Assembly (NCBI RefSeq): GCF_003115775.1 | Contig: NZ_QEES01000002.1 | Coordinates: 124,001 to 188,000 of the forward strand | Origin: Cellulomonas sp. WB94 | GTDB lineage: Bacteria > Actinomycetota > Actinomycetes > Actinomycetales > Cellulomonadaceae | Direction of reading: 5' to 3' | Length of the DNA stretch: 64,000 nt | Shown here: piece by piece, positions 17,338 through 25,114 of the stretch | Layout of the letters: each line of letters opens with the position of its first letter | Numbering within the stretch: the first letter of the stretch is position 1 | Position numbers and translations under genes: made by a program | Notes under the pieces: generated by a model | Seen by the model: only the letters and a program-made list of their open reading frames with translations | Database searches by the model: none | Told to the model about the DNA's origin: nothing

Positions 17338-18024
17338 GTGACGACGACAGGCAACGGCAGCACCAGCAACGACCGTATCGTGTGGATCGACTGCGAGATG
17401 ACCGGCCTCGACCTCACGGCCGACGCCCTCATCGAGGTCGCCGTCGTCGTGACGGACTCCGAGCTCACGGTGCTCGGCGAGGGCGTCGAGGTCGTCATCG
17501 CACCGCCGCCCGGCGCGCTCGAGCAGATGAACGACTTCGTGCGAGCGATGCACGTGACGTCGGGCCTGCTCGAGGACCTGCCGACCGGCACCACTCTCGC
17601 CGACGCGCAGGCCCAGGTGCTCGAGTACGTGCAGACGTGGGTGCCCGACGCCGGCAAGGCTCCGCTGGCCGGGAACTCCGTCGGCACCGACAAGAACTTC
17701 CTCGACCGCGACATGCCCGAGCTGTCCGCGCACCTGCACTACCGCGTGATCGACGTCTCGTCGATCAAGGAGCTCGCCCGCCGCTGGTACCCGCGCGTGT
17801 ACTTCGCGTCCCCCGAGAAGCACGGCGGTCACCGCGCGCTCGGCGACATCCTCGACAGCATCGACGAGCTGCGGTACTACCGTGCCGCGCTGCTCGTCCC
17901 GCAGCCGGGGCCCGACTCGAAGCAGGCGAAGGCCGTCGCCGCGCAGGTCATCGCGACGTCGGTGCACCTCGCCCAGGGCGCCGAGGGCGCACTGGTCGCT
18001 CCGGAGGGCCCCGCGGCACCCTGA
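17338..18024 (+). CDS. orn: Oligoribonuclease
   Basis: This DEDD-type 3'-5' exoribonuclease degrades 2-5 nt RNAs and linear di-nucleotides (for example pGpG) to mononucleotides. Motif I is IVWIDCEMTGLD near residue 15, and EQMNDFVRAMH is family-typical. The final HRALGDI carries the motif III His/Asp, with NFLDRDMPEL between. The 228-residue length is slightly long owing to an N-terminal T/G/S-rich and a C-terminal extension. GTG 17338 is supported by the TAGGCT box 6 nt upstream. The protein is cytosolic and usually important for growth. Confidence 0.96.
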   Translation: MTTTGNGSTSNDRIVWIDCEMTGLDLTADALIEVAVVVTDSELTVLGEGVEVVIAPPPGALEQMNDFVRAMHVTSGLLEDLPTGTTLADAQAQVLEYVQTWVPDAGKAPLAGNSVGTDKNFLDRDMPELSAHLHYRVIDVSSIKELARRWYPRVYFASPEKHGGHRALGDILDSIDELRYYRAALLVPQPGPDSKQAKAVAAQVIATSVHLAQGAEGALVAPEGPAAP

Positions 18025-18068
18025 CCGCGCAGCGTCCGCCGGACGTGAGAGCACCTCGTCCGAGCCGG

Positions 18069-18074
18069 TACACT
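18069..18074 (+). promoter_or_regulatory. Candidate -10 box (TACACT) upstream of tRNA-His
   Basis: TACACT lies about 88 nt before the tRNA. The leader in between would hold a short hairpin (18081-18097, arms CGCCCC/GGGGCG) and the 16-bp repeats. The TATAGG hexamers inside the repeats are alternative -10 elements nearer the tRNA. Confidence 0.4.
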
Positions 18075-18125
18075 TCTACTCGCCCCTTCCGGGGGCGACG
18101 CGCTCGCCCTCTCGGGGGTAGGCGC

Positions 18126-18173
18126 TCATGGTCGGTATAGGTCATGGTCGGTATAGGTCATGGTGGGTATAGC
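18126..18173 (+). repeat. Three tandem 16-bp repeats running into tRNA-His
   Basis: TCATGGTCGGTATAGG occurs at 18126-18141 and 18142-18157. A third copy with two changes, TCATGGTGGGTATAGC, occupies 18158-18173 and contains the first 11 nt of tRNA-His. The tRNA 5' end and its flank were therefore tandemly copied twice upstream. Each unit contains TATAGG or TATAGC, a possible -10 element. Confidence 0.85.
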
Positions 18174-18238
18174 TCAGCTGGTAGAGCACCTGGTTGTGGT
18201 CCAGGGGGTCGCGGGTTCAAGTCCCGTTACTCACCCCA
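18163..18238 (+). tRNA. tRNA-His (anticodon GTG)
   Basis: The acceptor GTGGGTA pairs with TACTCAC, with one G-T pair. The anticodon loop reads TT-GTG-GT, and the T arm contains GGTTCAAGTCC. Discriminator C 18235 can pair with G 18162 as the extra G-1 typical of tRNA-His. CCA is encoded (18236-18238). A strong terminator follows 6 nt later. Confidence 0.95.
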
Positions 18239-18243
18239 TGGTT

Positions 18244-18281
18244 CGAAGGGCGTCGCACTCTCGCGAGTGTGGCGCCCTTCG
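18244..18281 (+). terminator. Terminator hairpin of tRNA-His
   Basis: A stem of about 17 bp with two G-T pairs and a TCGC tetraloop begins CGAAGGGCG and ends CGCCCTTCG. It starts 6 nt after the tRNA CCA, and the sequence after it starts GTCGT. It probably also protects the convergent ATP-grasp gene. Confidence 0.8.
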
Positions 18282-18369
18282 TCGTAGCAGGACCGCGACG
18301 TCAGGCCGCGCGCGACATCACGGCTGCGCGCGGCGGATCGCTTCGCGTGCGAGCGCCGTGACCGCCAGG

Positions 18370-19290
18370 TCAGAGGCGGGCGACCACGGCGTCGACGAGA
18401 CGGTCGATCGAGCCGGGCGCGAGTGCGAAGAAGAACGACGGCTCGGTGAGCTCGAGCTCGAGCACCACGGGGTTGCCGGCGTCATCGGGGATCAGGTCCA
18501 CCCGCGCATACACGAGCGGTCCGTCGACGCCGGGGACGAGCTCGGGCAACGCGGCCACGACGCGCTCGGCGACCTCGCGCTCGGCGGGGCTCGCATCGCG
18601 CGCCGACATGACCTCCTCCTTGTACAGGACCGAGGTCGTCGTCGGTGCGCGGAACGGTCCGCTGAGCAGGGGGGCCTTGCGCACGGCGTGGCTGAACACA
18701 CCGTCGATGAAGACGATGGCGGTCTCCCCGACGGTGTCCACCTGCCGCAGGTAGCGCTGGAGCATGACGTGCCGACCGGCCTGCAGGAGGCTCTTCGCGT
18801 GCGTGATGGCGAGCGCGCGAGACGACGTCTCTCCCGCCGAGTACCGACCGGTGTCACGTGACCCGGCGCTGATGGTCGGCTTGATGACGAAGTCCCCGAA
18901 CGCCGGGAACCGGGTGTGGATCTGCCGCGAGTCGAAGTTGCGCTCGGGGTCGAGCCAGATGGTGGGCACGATCGGCAGGCCGGCGCTCTCGAGCGTGCGC
19001 TGGTAGGACTTGTCGACGTTCCACTCCACCGCCGAGGCAGGGTTCACCAGGCGCGTGGACTTCTCGACGCGGCGGACCCAGTCGAGGAACTCCCGCGGGC
19101 GGTCGGTGTAGTCCCATGTCGAGCGGATCAGGACGAGGTCGTAGCCCGCCCAGTCCACCGCTGGGTCGTCCCACACGACCGGCTCGGCGACGACGTCGCG
19201 CTGCGCGAAAGCCGGGACGAGAGGGACGTCGTCGTCGTCAAGGGCGGGCAGCGACGAGCAGGTGGCGAGGGCGATGCGGCGGGAGCTCAC
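18370..19290 (-). CDS. ATP-grasp domain protein, unknown substrate
   Basis: This 306-residue protein belongs to the RimK/glutathione-synthetase-like ATP-grasp superfamily, which forms acyl-phosphate intermediates to ligate a carboxylate to an amine or thiol. LIRSTWDYTDRPREFLDWV, then the FVIKPTISAGSRDTGRY lysine/glycine loop, MLQRYLRQVDTVGETAIVF, and the metal-binding YARVDL ... LELELTEPS motif are visible. Substrate and product are not known. GTG 19290 overlaps the stop of the osmoprotectant ATPase gene by GTGA, so the two are co-translated. This hints at a link with small-molecule uptake but does not prove it. Confidence 0.82.
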   Translation of the reverse strand: MSSRRIALATCSSLPALDDDDVPLVPAFAQRDVVAEPVVWDDPAVDWAGYDLVLIRSTWDYTDRPREFLDWVRRVEKSTRLVNPASAVEWNVDKSYQRTLESAGLPIVPTIWLDPERNFDSRQIHTRFPAFGDFVIKPTISAGSRDTGRYSAGETSSRALAITHAKSLLQAGRHVMLQRYLRQVDTVGETAIVFIDGVFSHAVRKAPLLSGPFRAPTTTSVLYKEEVMSARDASPAEREVAERVVAALPELVPGVDGPLVYARVDLIPDDAGNPVVLELELTEPSFFFALAPGSIDRLVDAVVARL

Positions 19291-20336
19291 CCGGGCAGAG
19301 TACCCACCGCGGTGGTCGGGGAGGTTACCGGGGAGTGCTGTGCGTCGAACATCACGCGGCGCAGGGCATCGAGGAGGTGGCCGGCGTCGAGGGTCCCGAC
19401 GACGGCTCCGTGCTCCGTCACCGCGACGGGGCCGCTGCCCGTGCCGGCCAGCGCAGCGAACGCGTCCTCGAGGGAGGACCCCACGACCACCGCCGCGGTG
19501 CCACCCGGTTGTGGCCCGGCGCCGCCGTCCACGAGCGCAGTTCCGGTGACGGGTCCCAGATCGCTGCGGAGCAGCCGGCCGAGCGACAGGAGCCGCACGG
19601 CGGCATCGGTCCCGACGAGGTCCGCCACGGCGGGGCTCGCGGGTGCGGCGAGCACCTGCACGGGGTCCGCCAGCTGTTCGAGGTGCCCGCCCGGGCTGAG
19701 CACGGCGATCCGGTCAGCGAGCCGGACGGCCTCGTCGACGTCGTGCGTCACGAGCATGACGGTCGTCCCGAGCTCACGCTGGATGCGGCGGAACTCCCCC
19801 TGCAGCCGCCGGCGACCGACCGGGTCGACCGCCCCGAACGGCTCGTCCATCAGGAGCACCGGCGGGTCGGCCGCGAGCGCGCGTGCGACCCCGACCCGTT
19901 GGCGCTCGCCCCCGGACAGCTCGTGGGGGTAGCGGCGCCCGTAGACGTCGGGGTCGAGCCCGACGAGCTCGAGCAGCTCGGACACCCTGGCCCGTGACCG
20001 CGCACGATCCCACCGGAGCAGCTGCGGCACTGTCGAGACGTTCTGCGCGACGGTCCGGTGCGGGAACAGACCGACGTGCTGGATCACGTACCCCATGCGA
20101 CGTCGCAGGCCCACGGCGTCGACATGCGTGACGTCCTCACCGCCGAGCAGGATCCGGCCCGACGTGGGCTCGACCAGACGGTTTGCCATGCGCAGCGTCG
20201 TGGACTTGCCGCACCCCGACGGACCGACGAGCGCGAGGAGCTCGTGCTCGTTGACCTCGAGCGTCAGGTCGTCGACGGCGACGGTGCCGTCGGCATAGAC
20301 CTTGCGCACGTGCTCGAACCCGATCGACGTCGCCAC
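19287..20336 (-). CDS. Osmoprotectant/glycine betaine-type ABC transporter ATP-binding protein
   Basis: This is an OpuA/OpuCA/ProV-like ATPase of 349 residues. The ABC domain has Walker A GPSGCGKST, signature LSGGERQRV, Walker B VLLMDEPF and the switch His in THDVDEA. The C-terminal part (residues about 240-330) looks like the CBS-type regulatory region common in OpuCA proteins, with a GTGSGPVAVTEHGAVVGTLD stretch. It would power the two permeases and the binding protein encoded divergently at 20451-22947. GTG 20336 follows a TAGCGT box by 7 nt, suggesting a leaderless mRNA. Confidence 0.93.
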   Translation of the reverse strand: MATSIGFEHVRKVYADGTVAVDDLTLEVNEHELLALVGPSGCGKSTTLRMANRLVEPTSGRILLGGEDVTHVDAVGLRRRMGYVIQHVGLFPHRTVAQNVSTVPQLLRWDRARSRARVSELLELVGLDPDVYGRRYPHELSGGERQRVGVARALAADPPVLLMDEPFGAVDPVGRRRLQGEFRRIQRELGTTVMLVTHDVDEAVRLADRIAVLSPGGHLEQLADPVQVLAAPASPAVADLVGTDAAVRLLSLGRLLRSDLGPVTGTALVDGGAGPQPGGTAAVVVGSSLEDAFAALAGTGSGPVAVTEHGAVVGTLDAGHLLDALRRVMFDAQHSPVTSPTTAVGTLPG

Positions 20337-20343
20337 TCGACGG

Positions 20344-20349
20344 ACGCTA
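20344..20349 (-). promoter_or_regulatory. Leaderless-type -10 box (TAGCGT) for the ABC ATPase
   Basis: On the minus strand TAGCGT precedes the GTG start at 20336 by 7 nt. With the plus-strand box at 20438-20443 it defines a divergent promoter region of about 115 bp. Confidence 0.6.
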
Positions 20350-20437
20350 CCCGGCCTGGCCGACACCTGCGCACGGATTCCCCGCGCCGACGACGCGGCA
20401 CCGAGCGGTCGGCGTCGCGCCGTCCGACGAGTCCGGG

Positions 20438-20443
20438 TACGTT
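20438..20443 (+). promoter_or_regulatory. Leaderless-type -10 box (TACGTT) for the first permease gene
   Basis: TACGTT is followed by 7 nt and the GTG start at 20451. The same hexamer precedes pncB at 33209-33214. Confidence 0.6.
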
Positions 20444-20450
20444 CGCACGC

Positions 20451-21158
20451 GTGATCCCGATGACGTCCGCAGGCCTGGCGTCCGCAGGCGCGGTGCACGC
20501 GGCCGCGAACCCGTGGCTGTCGTGGGACTACGTGGTGCGCAACCGGGGCGACCTGACCCGCGCGCTCGAGCAGCACACGAGCCTGACGATCCAGGCCGTG
20601 CTCATCGCGTTCGTGATCGCGCTGCCGCTCGCGGCGCTCGCGCACACCCGGCCACGCCTGGCCGCGCCGCTCGTGGGCCTCGCCGGGGTGCTGTACACGG
20701 TCCCGTCCGTCGCGCTGTTCGCCGTCCTGGCGCCGTTCACCGGGATCGGCCGCACCACCGTCCTGATCGGTCTGGTCACGTACGCGCTGCTCGTGCTCGT
20801 GCGCAACATCGTCGTCGGGCTCGACGGTGTCGCCGACGAGGTGCGCGACGCGGCGCGCGGCCTCGGGTACGGCCCTGCGCGGTTGCTCCTGAGGGTCGAG
20901 CTGCCGAACGCGCTGCCCGCCATCGTCGCCGGTGTGCGGCTGGCCACCGTCTCGACAGTGGCACTCACCACGGTCGGTGTCGTCGTCGGGTACGGCGGGC
21001 TCGGTCAGCTGATGTTCCGCGGATTCCGCAGCCGGTACCACGCCGAGATCCTCACCGCCACGCTGCTCTGTCTGGCGCTCGCGCTCGCGTGCGACCTGGT
21101 CCTGTACGTCGCGGGCCGGTTGATCACGCCGTGGTCCCGCTCGACGCGGACGACGTGA
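20451..21158 (+). CDS. Osmoprotectant-type ABC transporter permease 1
   Basis: This OpuCB/ProW-like permease of 235 residues has five to six membrane helices. The EAA loop that contacts the ATPase is visible as DEVRDAARGLGYGPARLLLRVELP. TVPSVALFAVLAP and VGYGGLGQLMFRG are typical of this subfamily. GTG 20451 is supported by the TACGTT box. A second permease follows 10 nt later, and the ATPase gene is divergent. Together they form an importer for betaine, choline or related compatible solutes; the exact substrate cannot be read from sequence. Confidence 0.93.
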   Translation: MIPMTSAGLASAGAVHAAANPWLSWDYVVRNRGDLTRALEQHTSLTIQAVLIAFVIALPLAALAHTRPRLAAPLVGLAGVLYTVPSVALFAVLAPFTGIGRTTVLIGLVTYALLVLVRNIVVGLDGVADEVRDAARGLGYGPARLLLRVELPNALPAIVAGVRLATVSTVALTTVGVVVGYGGLGQLMFRGFRSRYHAEILTATLLCLALALACDLVLYVAGRLITPWSRSTRTT

Positions 21159-21168
21159 GGTCCGCGCG

Positions 21169-21852
21169 ATGAATGTCGTCTCCGACGCGCTCGCGTGGCT
21201 CAACGACCCCCTGAACTGGACGGGCACCCACGGCGTGCTGGCGCTGACCCGGCAGCACCTGACGATCTCGGTCGCGGCCGTGCTCCTCGCTGCCGTCGTC
21301 GCGCTGCCGCTCGGCGTGTGGCTCGGGCACCGCCGCAGGGGAGGGTCGCTGACCGTGGTGCTGGCCAACACCTCGCGCGCGCTGCCGACCTTCGCGCTGC
21401 TCACGATCTTCGCGTCGGGCGGCCTGTTCGGCCAGACCGCGACGACGTTGGCCGTCGCGGTGTTCGCGGTCCCGCCGATCCTCACGAACGCGTACACCGG
21501 GGTGCTCGAGGTCGACGCCGACGTGCGGGACGCGGCCCGCGGGATGGGCATGTCGGCCGCGCGCTCGCTCGCGCTGGTCGAGCTGCCGCTCGCGCTCCCC
21601 CTCGTGGCCGCCGGGCTTCGCACCGCCGCCGTGCAGGTCATCGCGACGGTGCCGCTCGCGGCGTTCGTGGGCGGGACGAGCCTGGGCTCGACCATCGTTG
21701 AGGGGCTCGCGCTGCAGCGCTACGGGCAGGTCCTGGCCGGCGGCGTGCTCGTCGCTCTGCTGTGCCTGGTCGCCGAGGGCGTCCTCGCCGGGGTCCAGCG
21801 CGCCCTGACGCCGATGCCCATGCGGCAGCGGTCCACGCCGTCGTCGGTGTGA
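21169..21852 (+). CDS. Osmoprotectant-type ABC transporter permease 2
   Basis: This is the second membrane subunit, 227 residues, OpuCD-like. The EAA motif VRDAARGMGMSAARSLALVELP and the ANTSRALPTFALLTIF helix match the subfamily. It begins WLNDPLNWTGTHGV, an extracytoplasmic lead-in seen in OpuC permeases. ATG 21169 follows the previous stop by 10 nt, so the genes are co-transcribed. It would pair with permease 1 as a heterodimer, with the binding protein encoded 90 nt downstream. Confidence 0.93.
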   Translation: MNVVSDALAWLNDPLNWTGTHGVLALTRQHLTISVAAVLLAAVVALPLGVWLGHRRRGGSLTVVLANTSRALPTFALLTIFASGGLFGQTATTLAVAVFAVPPILTNAYTGVLEVDADVRDAARGMGMSAARSLALVELPLALPLVAAGLRTAAVQVIATVPLAAFVGGTSLGSTIVEGLALQRYGQVLAGGVLVALLCLVAEGVLAGVQRALTPMPMRQRSTPSSV

Positions 21853-21942
21853 GGCGAACGAGGCCGAACCCGCTTGCCAGATGTCCGGATGGCGGGTCGA
21901 ATGGCTGCTGACAACCCGGCACGCCACCGCGAGGAGCCCGTC

Positions 21943-22947
21943 ATGCGCACACCCCCGATCGCCGCCGCAGCTGCCCTGGCCACCGCCGCAGCGCTCCTGC
22001 TCGCCGCGTGCGGCACTCCCGGTTCGGGCGGTGGGGTCGCCGCGACGACCGCCGCGACCGCGTCAGGGGCTGCGGCGTGCGCGCCGGTCAAGGGCGACAA
22101 GCTCGTCGTCCTGACCGACGACAAGGGCCTGCAGAACGCCGACAACGTCATCCCCGCCGTCAATGCGGCTGCCGCGGCTGCCGACCCGGCGCTCGTGCCG
22201 CTCCTCGACACGGTGTCGGCCTCGCTCGACACCACGAAGCTCATCGGCCTGAACAAGTCGGTCGACATCGACCGCAAGACGTCCAGCGAGGTCGCGGCCG
22301 CATACGTGACGGACGCCGGGCTCACCGCGCCCGACGCCTCGGTGGGCGGCGGTCGCCACGTCGTCATCGGCGCCGCGAACTTCTCCGAGAGCGCGACGCT
22401 GTCCGAGGTGTACGCCGCCGTGCTGCGCTCGGCCGGGTACACCGCCGACGTCCAGACGATCGGCAACCGCGAGACCTACCTCCCGGCGCTCGAGAGCGGG
22501 CAGATCACCGCGACGCCCGAGTACGCCGCGACGCTGGCCGAGTTCCTCAACACCAAGGTCAACGGTGCGAGCGCGAGCCCCGTCGCGAGCGGCGACGTCA
22601 AGGCGACCGTCACGGCTCTGACGACGCTCGGCGAGGGCGTGGGCCTGACGTTCGGGGCGGCGTCGGCGGCGCAGGACCAGAACGCGTTCGCTGTGACGAG
22701 AGAGTTCGCCCAGGAGCACGGCGTGACGACGCTGAGCGAGCTCGCGGCGGCCTGCGGGTCTCTCGTCCTGGCCGGACCGGCGGAGTGCCCTGAGCGGCCC
22801 TTCTGCCAGCCCGGCCTGGAGTCGAAGTACGGCCTGGCGTTCTCCGACTTCAAGTCCTACGACTTCGGCCTCATCGGCGACGCTGTGCGTCACGGCGAGG
22901 CCGCGATCGGCCTGGTCCTGTCGAGCGACGGCTCGCTCGCGAGCTGA
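21943..22947 (+). CDS. Osmoprotectant-type substrate-binding lipoprotein, circularly permuted
   Basis: This 334-residue lipoprotein has a signal peptide with lipobox LLAAC (Cys23). After the linker, residues about 46-128 (LVVLTDDKGLQNADNVIP ... LDTTKLIGLNKSVDIDRKT) match what is normally the C-terminal end of OpuCC/ProX-type proteins. The normal N-terminal half (VVIGAANFSESATLSEVYAA ...) begins only near residue 139. The protein stops at GLVLSSDGSLAS, just where that C-terminal segment usually begins. The order is therefore a circular permutation. ATG 21943 is chosen for its GAGGAG site and signal peptide. It delivers solute to the two upstream permeases. Confidence 0.92.
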   Translation: MRTPPIAAAAALATAAALLLAACGTPGSGGGVAATTAATASGAAACAPVKGDKLVVLTDDKGLQNADNVIPAVNAAAAAADPALVPLLDTVSASLDTTKLIGLNKSVDIDRKTSSEVAAAYVTDAGLTAPDASVGGGRHVVIGAANFSESATLSEVYAAVLRSAGYTADVQTIGNRETYLPALESGQITATPEYAATLAEFLNTKVNGASASPVASGDVKATVTALTTLGEGVGLTFGAASAAQDQNAFAVTREFAQEHGVTTLSELAAACGSLVLAGPAECPERPFCQPGLESKYGLAFSDFKSYDFGLIGDAVRHGEAAIGLVLSSDGSLAS

Positions 22948-22966
22948 GTGACTCGCGGGACGACGT

Positions 22967-24433
22967 TCAGAGCCCCGCGGTCTCGAGCAGCCGCAGCCAC
23001 ACCTCGCTGACCGTCGGGTAGGCGGGGACGGCGTGCCACAGCCGGTCGAGCGGGACCTGGCCGACGACGGCGACCGTGGCGGCGTGCACGAGCTCCGCGG
23101 CGTCGGGACCCGTGAACGTCGCACCCACGACGAGCCCGTGCGCGTGGTCCAGCACGAGCTGCGCGGTGCCCGCGTACCCGTCGGCGGCGACGGACGCCCC
23201 CGACACGGCCGACACGTCGTACTGCACGACGCGGACGTCCAGCCCGGCGTCGCGGGCCGCCTGCTCGGTCAGCCCGACCCAGGCGACCTCGGGCCGGGAG
23301 AAGACGACCTGCGGCGCCCCGACCCCGTCGGCGCTGGCCCGGTAGCGGGTCCACGGTCCCGCTGACGCCTCGGCCTGGCGATCTGCCTCGGACGTCCCGA
23401 ACCGGGCCGCCACGACGTCGCCTGCGACCCGCCCGTCGTACTTGCCCTGGTGGGTCGTCGCCGTGCGCCCGGTGACGTCTCCGGCCGCGAACAGCCAGCC
23501 GCCCTCGACGGCCGCCACGGTCATCGCCTCGTCCACCTCGAGCCGCGCGCCCGGCCGCAGCCCGAGGACCTCGAGCCCCAGATCGGCGGTCCGGGGCGCA
23601 CGACCCGTCGCGACGAGGAGCTGCTCCGAGACGACCTCCCCGCCGTCTGCCAGTGCGACGTGGACGCCGTCGGGCGCGCGCTCCACCGAGGTCACCGCCG
23701 ACCCGGTCCGCAGGTCGACCCCGAGCGCGACGAGCGCCTCGGCGACCTCACGAGCCGCGAACGGCTCGGCTCGCGCGAGCAGCCGGTCGCCGCGCACGAG
23801 CACCGTGACGGCTGCACCCAGGTCGGTGTAGGCGACGGCCATCTCGACCGCCACGACGCCGCCTCCGAGGATCGTGAGCGACGCGGGGACCTCCTGGGCC
23901 GACGTGGCCTCGCGGCTCGTCCAGGGCGCCGCACCGGCGAGCCCGTCGACGTCGGGCAGGGCAGGCTCGCTCCCCGTCGCCACGACGACGGCGTGACGCG
24001 CGCGCAGGACCGTCTCGACACCCATGTCGTCCTCGACGAGGACGGTGCGCGGACCCGCGAAACGCGCACGCCCCCGCACGAGCGCGATCCCCGCGCCGTC
24101 GAGCCACTCGACCTGGCCGTGGTCGTCCCAGTGGGACGCGAACGAGTTGCGGCGTGCCAGGGCGCCGGCCACGTCGAGCCGGCCGGTGACGGCGCCGGCT
24201 GCTCCGGGCACGGCACGGGCCGCGGCGAGGACCGCCCCCGGACGCAGCAGCGCCTTGGACGGCATGCAGGCCCAGTAGGAGCACTCGCCGCCGACGAGCT
24301 CGTCCTCGACGACGACGACGCTCAGTCCCCCCTGCCGGGCCCGGTCCGCGACGTTCTCCCCGGTCGATCCCCCTCCGAGCACGACGACGTCGTACTCACG
24401 AACCCCGGGTGGCTGCTGCTCGGACTCGCTCAT
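22967..24433 (-). CDS. FAD-dependent pyridine nucleotide-disulfide oxidoreductase lacking the catalytic His
   Basis: This 488-residue flavoprotein belongs to the lipoamide dehydrogenase/mercuric reductase fold. It has an FAD-binding GGGSTGENVADRA, a redox-active CSYWAC (Cys51-Cys56), an NAD(P)-binding GGGVVAVEMA and the second FAD motif LFAAGDVTG. The C-terminal active-site segment, usually AHPTLSE, reads AYPTVSE. The His that activates the disulfide is therefore Tyr472, while Glu477 is kept. It is unlikely to be a true lipoamide or glutathione reductase; a quinone or small-molecule reductase is more plausible. ATG 24433 has GGAG about 9 nt upstream. It is convergent with the transporter operon. 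Confidence 0.88.
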   Translation of the reverse strand: MSESEQQPPGVREYDVVVLGGGSTGENVADRARQGGLSVVVVEDELVGGECSYWACMPSKALLRPGAVLAAARAVPGAAGAVTGRLDVAGALARRNSFASHWDDHGQVEWLDGAGIALVRGRARFAGPRTVLVEDDMGVETVLRARHAVVVATGSEPALPDVDGLAGAAPWTSREATSAQEVPASLTILGGGVVAVEMAVAYTDLGAAVTVLVRGDRLLARAEPFAAREVAEALVALGVDLRTGSAVTSVERAPDGVHVALADGGEVVSEQLLVATGRAPRTADLGLEVLGLRPGARLEVDEAMTVAAVEGGWLFAAGDVTGRTATTHQGKYDGRVAGDVVAARFGTSEADRQAEASAGPWTRYRASADGVGAPQVVFSRPEVAWVGLTEQAARDAGLDVRVVQYDVSAVSGASVAADGYAGTAQLVLDHAHGLVVGATFTGPDAAELVHAATVAVVGQVPLDRLWHAVPAYPTVSEVWLRLLETAGL

Positions 24434-24537
24434 GCCGTGCTCCGTCCCGCCGTGGATGGTCGGTCCCATCGTGGCCCCCGGCCCCGGATCCGGCCATACC
24501 GGGACGAGCGAGCACCTCGGCGACGCCTGGCATGACG

Positions 24538-24568
24538 AAGGCCCCCGACCGAACCGGTCAGGGGCCTT
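24538..24568 (-). terminator. Terminator of tRNA-Lys
   Basis: The arms AAGGCCCCCGACCG and CGGTCAGGGGCCTT pair over 14 bp with one C-A mismatch and a 3-nt loop (AAC). It lies 5 nt beyond the tRNA-Lys 3' end and can work on both strands. Confidence 0.75.
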
Positions 24569-24573
24569 TGCAG

Positions 24574-24646
<73 letters not shown>

Positions 24647-24656
24647 GCGGGGCGAA

Positions 24657-24662
24657 ACGTTA
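24657..24662 (-). promoter_or_regulatory. Candidate -10 box (TAACGT) for tRNA-Lys
   Basis: TAACGT on the minus strand ends 10 nt before the mature tRNA 5' end, which would give a very short 5' leader. Confidence 0.45.
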
Positions 24663-24701
24663 CCACCGGTCAGCCGCAGAGACGAACTCGCCTCCTCGAC
24701 C

Positions 24702-24715
24702 GTGACGCGCGTCAC
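24702..24715. promoter_or_regulatory. CRP/GlxR-like palindrome (GTGA-N6-TCAC)
   Basis: GTGACGCGCGTCAC is a perfect 14-bp palindrome with the half-site spacing of CRP-family regulators. It overlaps the stop codon of the 24712-25020 gene and lies about 40 bp upstream of the tRNA-Lys -10 box. A regulatory role is only a suggestion. Confidence 0.3.
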
Positions 24716-25020
24716 TCGTGGGCGGCCTCAGGATCGACAGGGAGCTCGTCGGAGGCCTCGTCGGAGGCCGCTTCGACGTCGGAGTCCGTCTCCCACCAGG
24801 CGTCGTCAGGCAGGCCCTCGGTCTCCAGGATCACCTGGGACGCCGGGCCGTCCGGCGCGGCGAGATCAGCGAGCAGCGTCAGCGGAACACCCTCGGCGAG
24901 CAGCTGCATCACCGCGCCGGCAGGATCTGCCCGACGGGGCGTCGGCGTCGAGGCGTCCGACCCGGTCCGGTCGTCGGATGCGTCGACGTCCACCGTGACG
25001 TCGTGGTCGTTCTGAGCCAC
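24712..25020 (-). CDS. Small acidic hypothetical protein (102 aa)
   Basis: I do not recognise this as a named family. Asp/Thr-rich N-terminal and Glu/Asp-rich C-terminal regions flank a short hydrophobic core (AVMQLLAEGVPLTLLADLA), so it is a soluble acidic protein with one likely helix pair. GTG 25020 is chosen because AAAGGGG lies about 9 nt upstream. It sits between tRNA-Lys and the GroES-like gene on the same strand and may be co-transcribed with the latter (94 nt gap). Function unknown. Confidence 0.7.
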   Translation of the reverse strand: MAQNDHDVTVDVDASDDRTGSDASTPTPRRADPAGAVMQLLAEGVPLTLLADLAAPDGPASQVILETEGLPDDAWWETDSDVEAASDEASDELPVDPEAAHE

Positions 25021-25114
25021 GTGCGGGTCCCCTTTGCTCGCCGATCCACCATCGGAACACCGGCGCGACCGTGGCGCAAGCGCGCGACCCCGATCTCGGG
25101 CCGGCACTCGCCCG

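Noticed and set aside
18126-18173. CRISPR array
   Set aside because: Repeats are directly adjacent without spacers, and no cas genes exist in the window.
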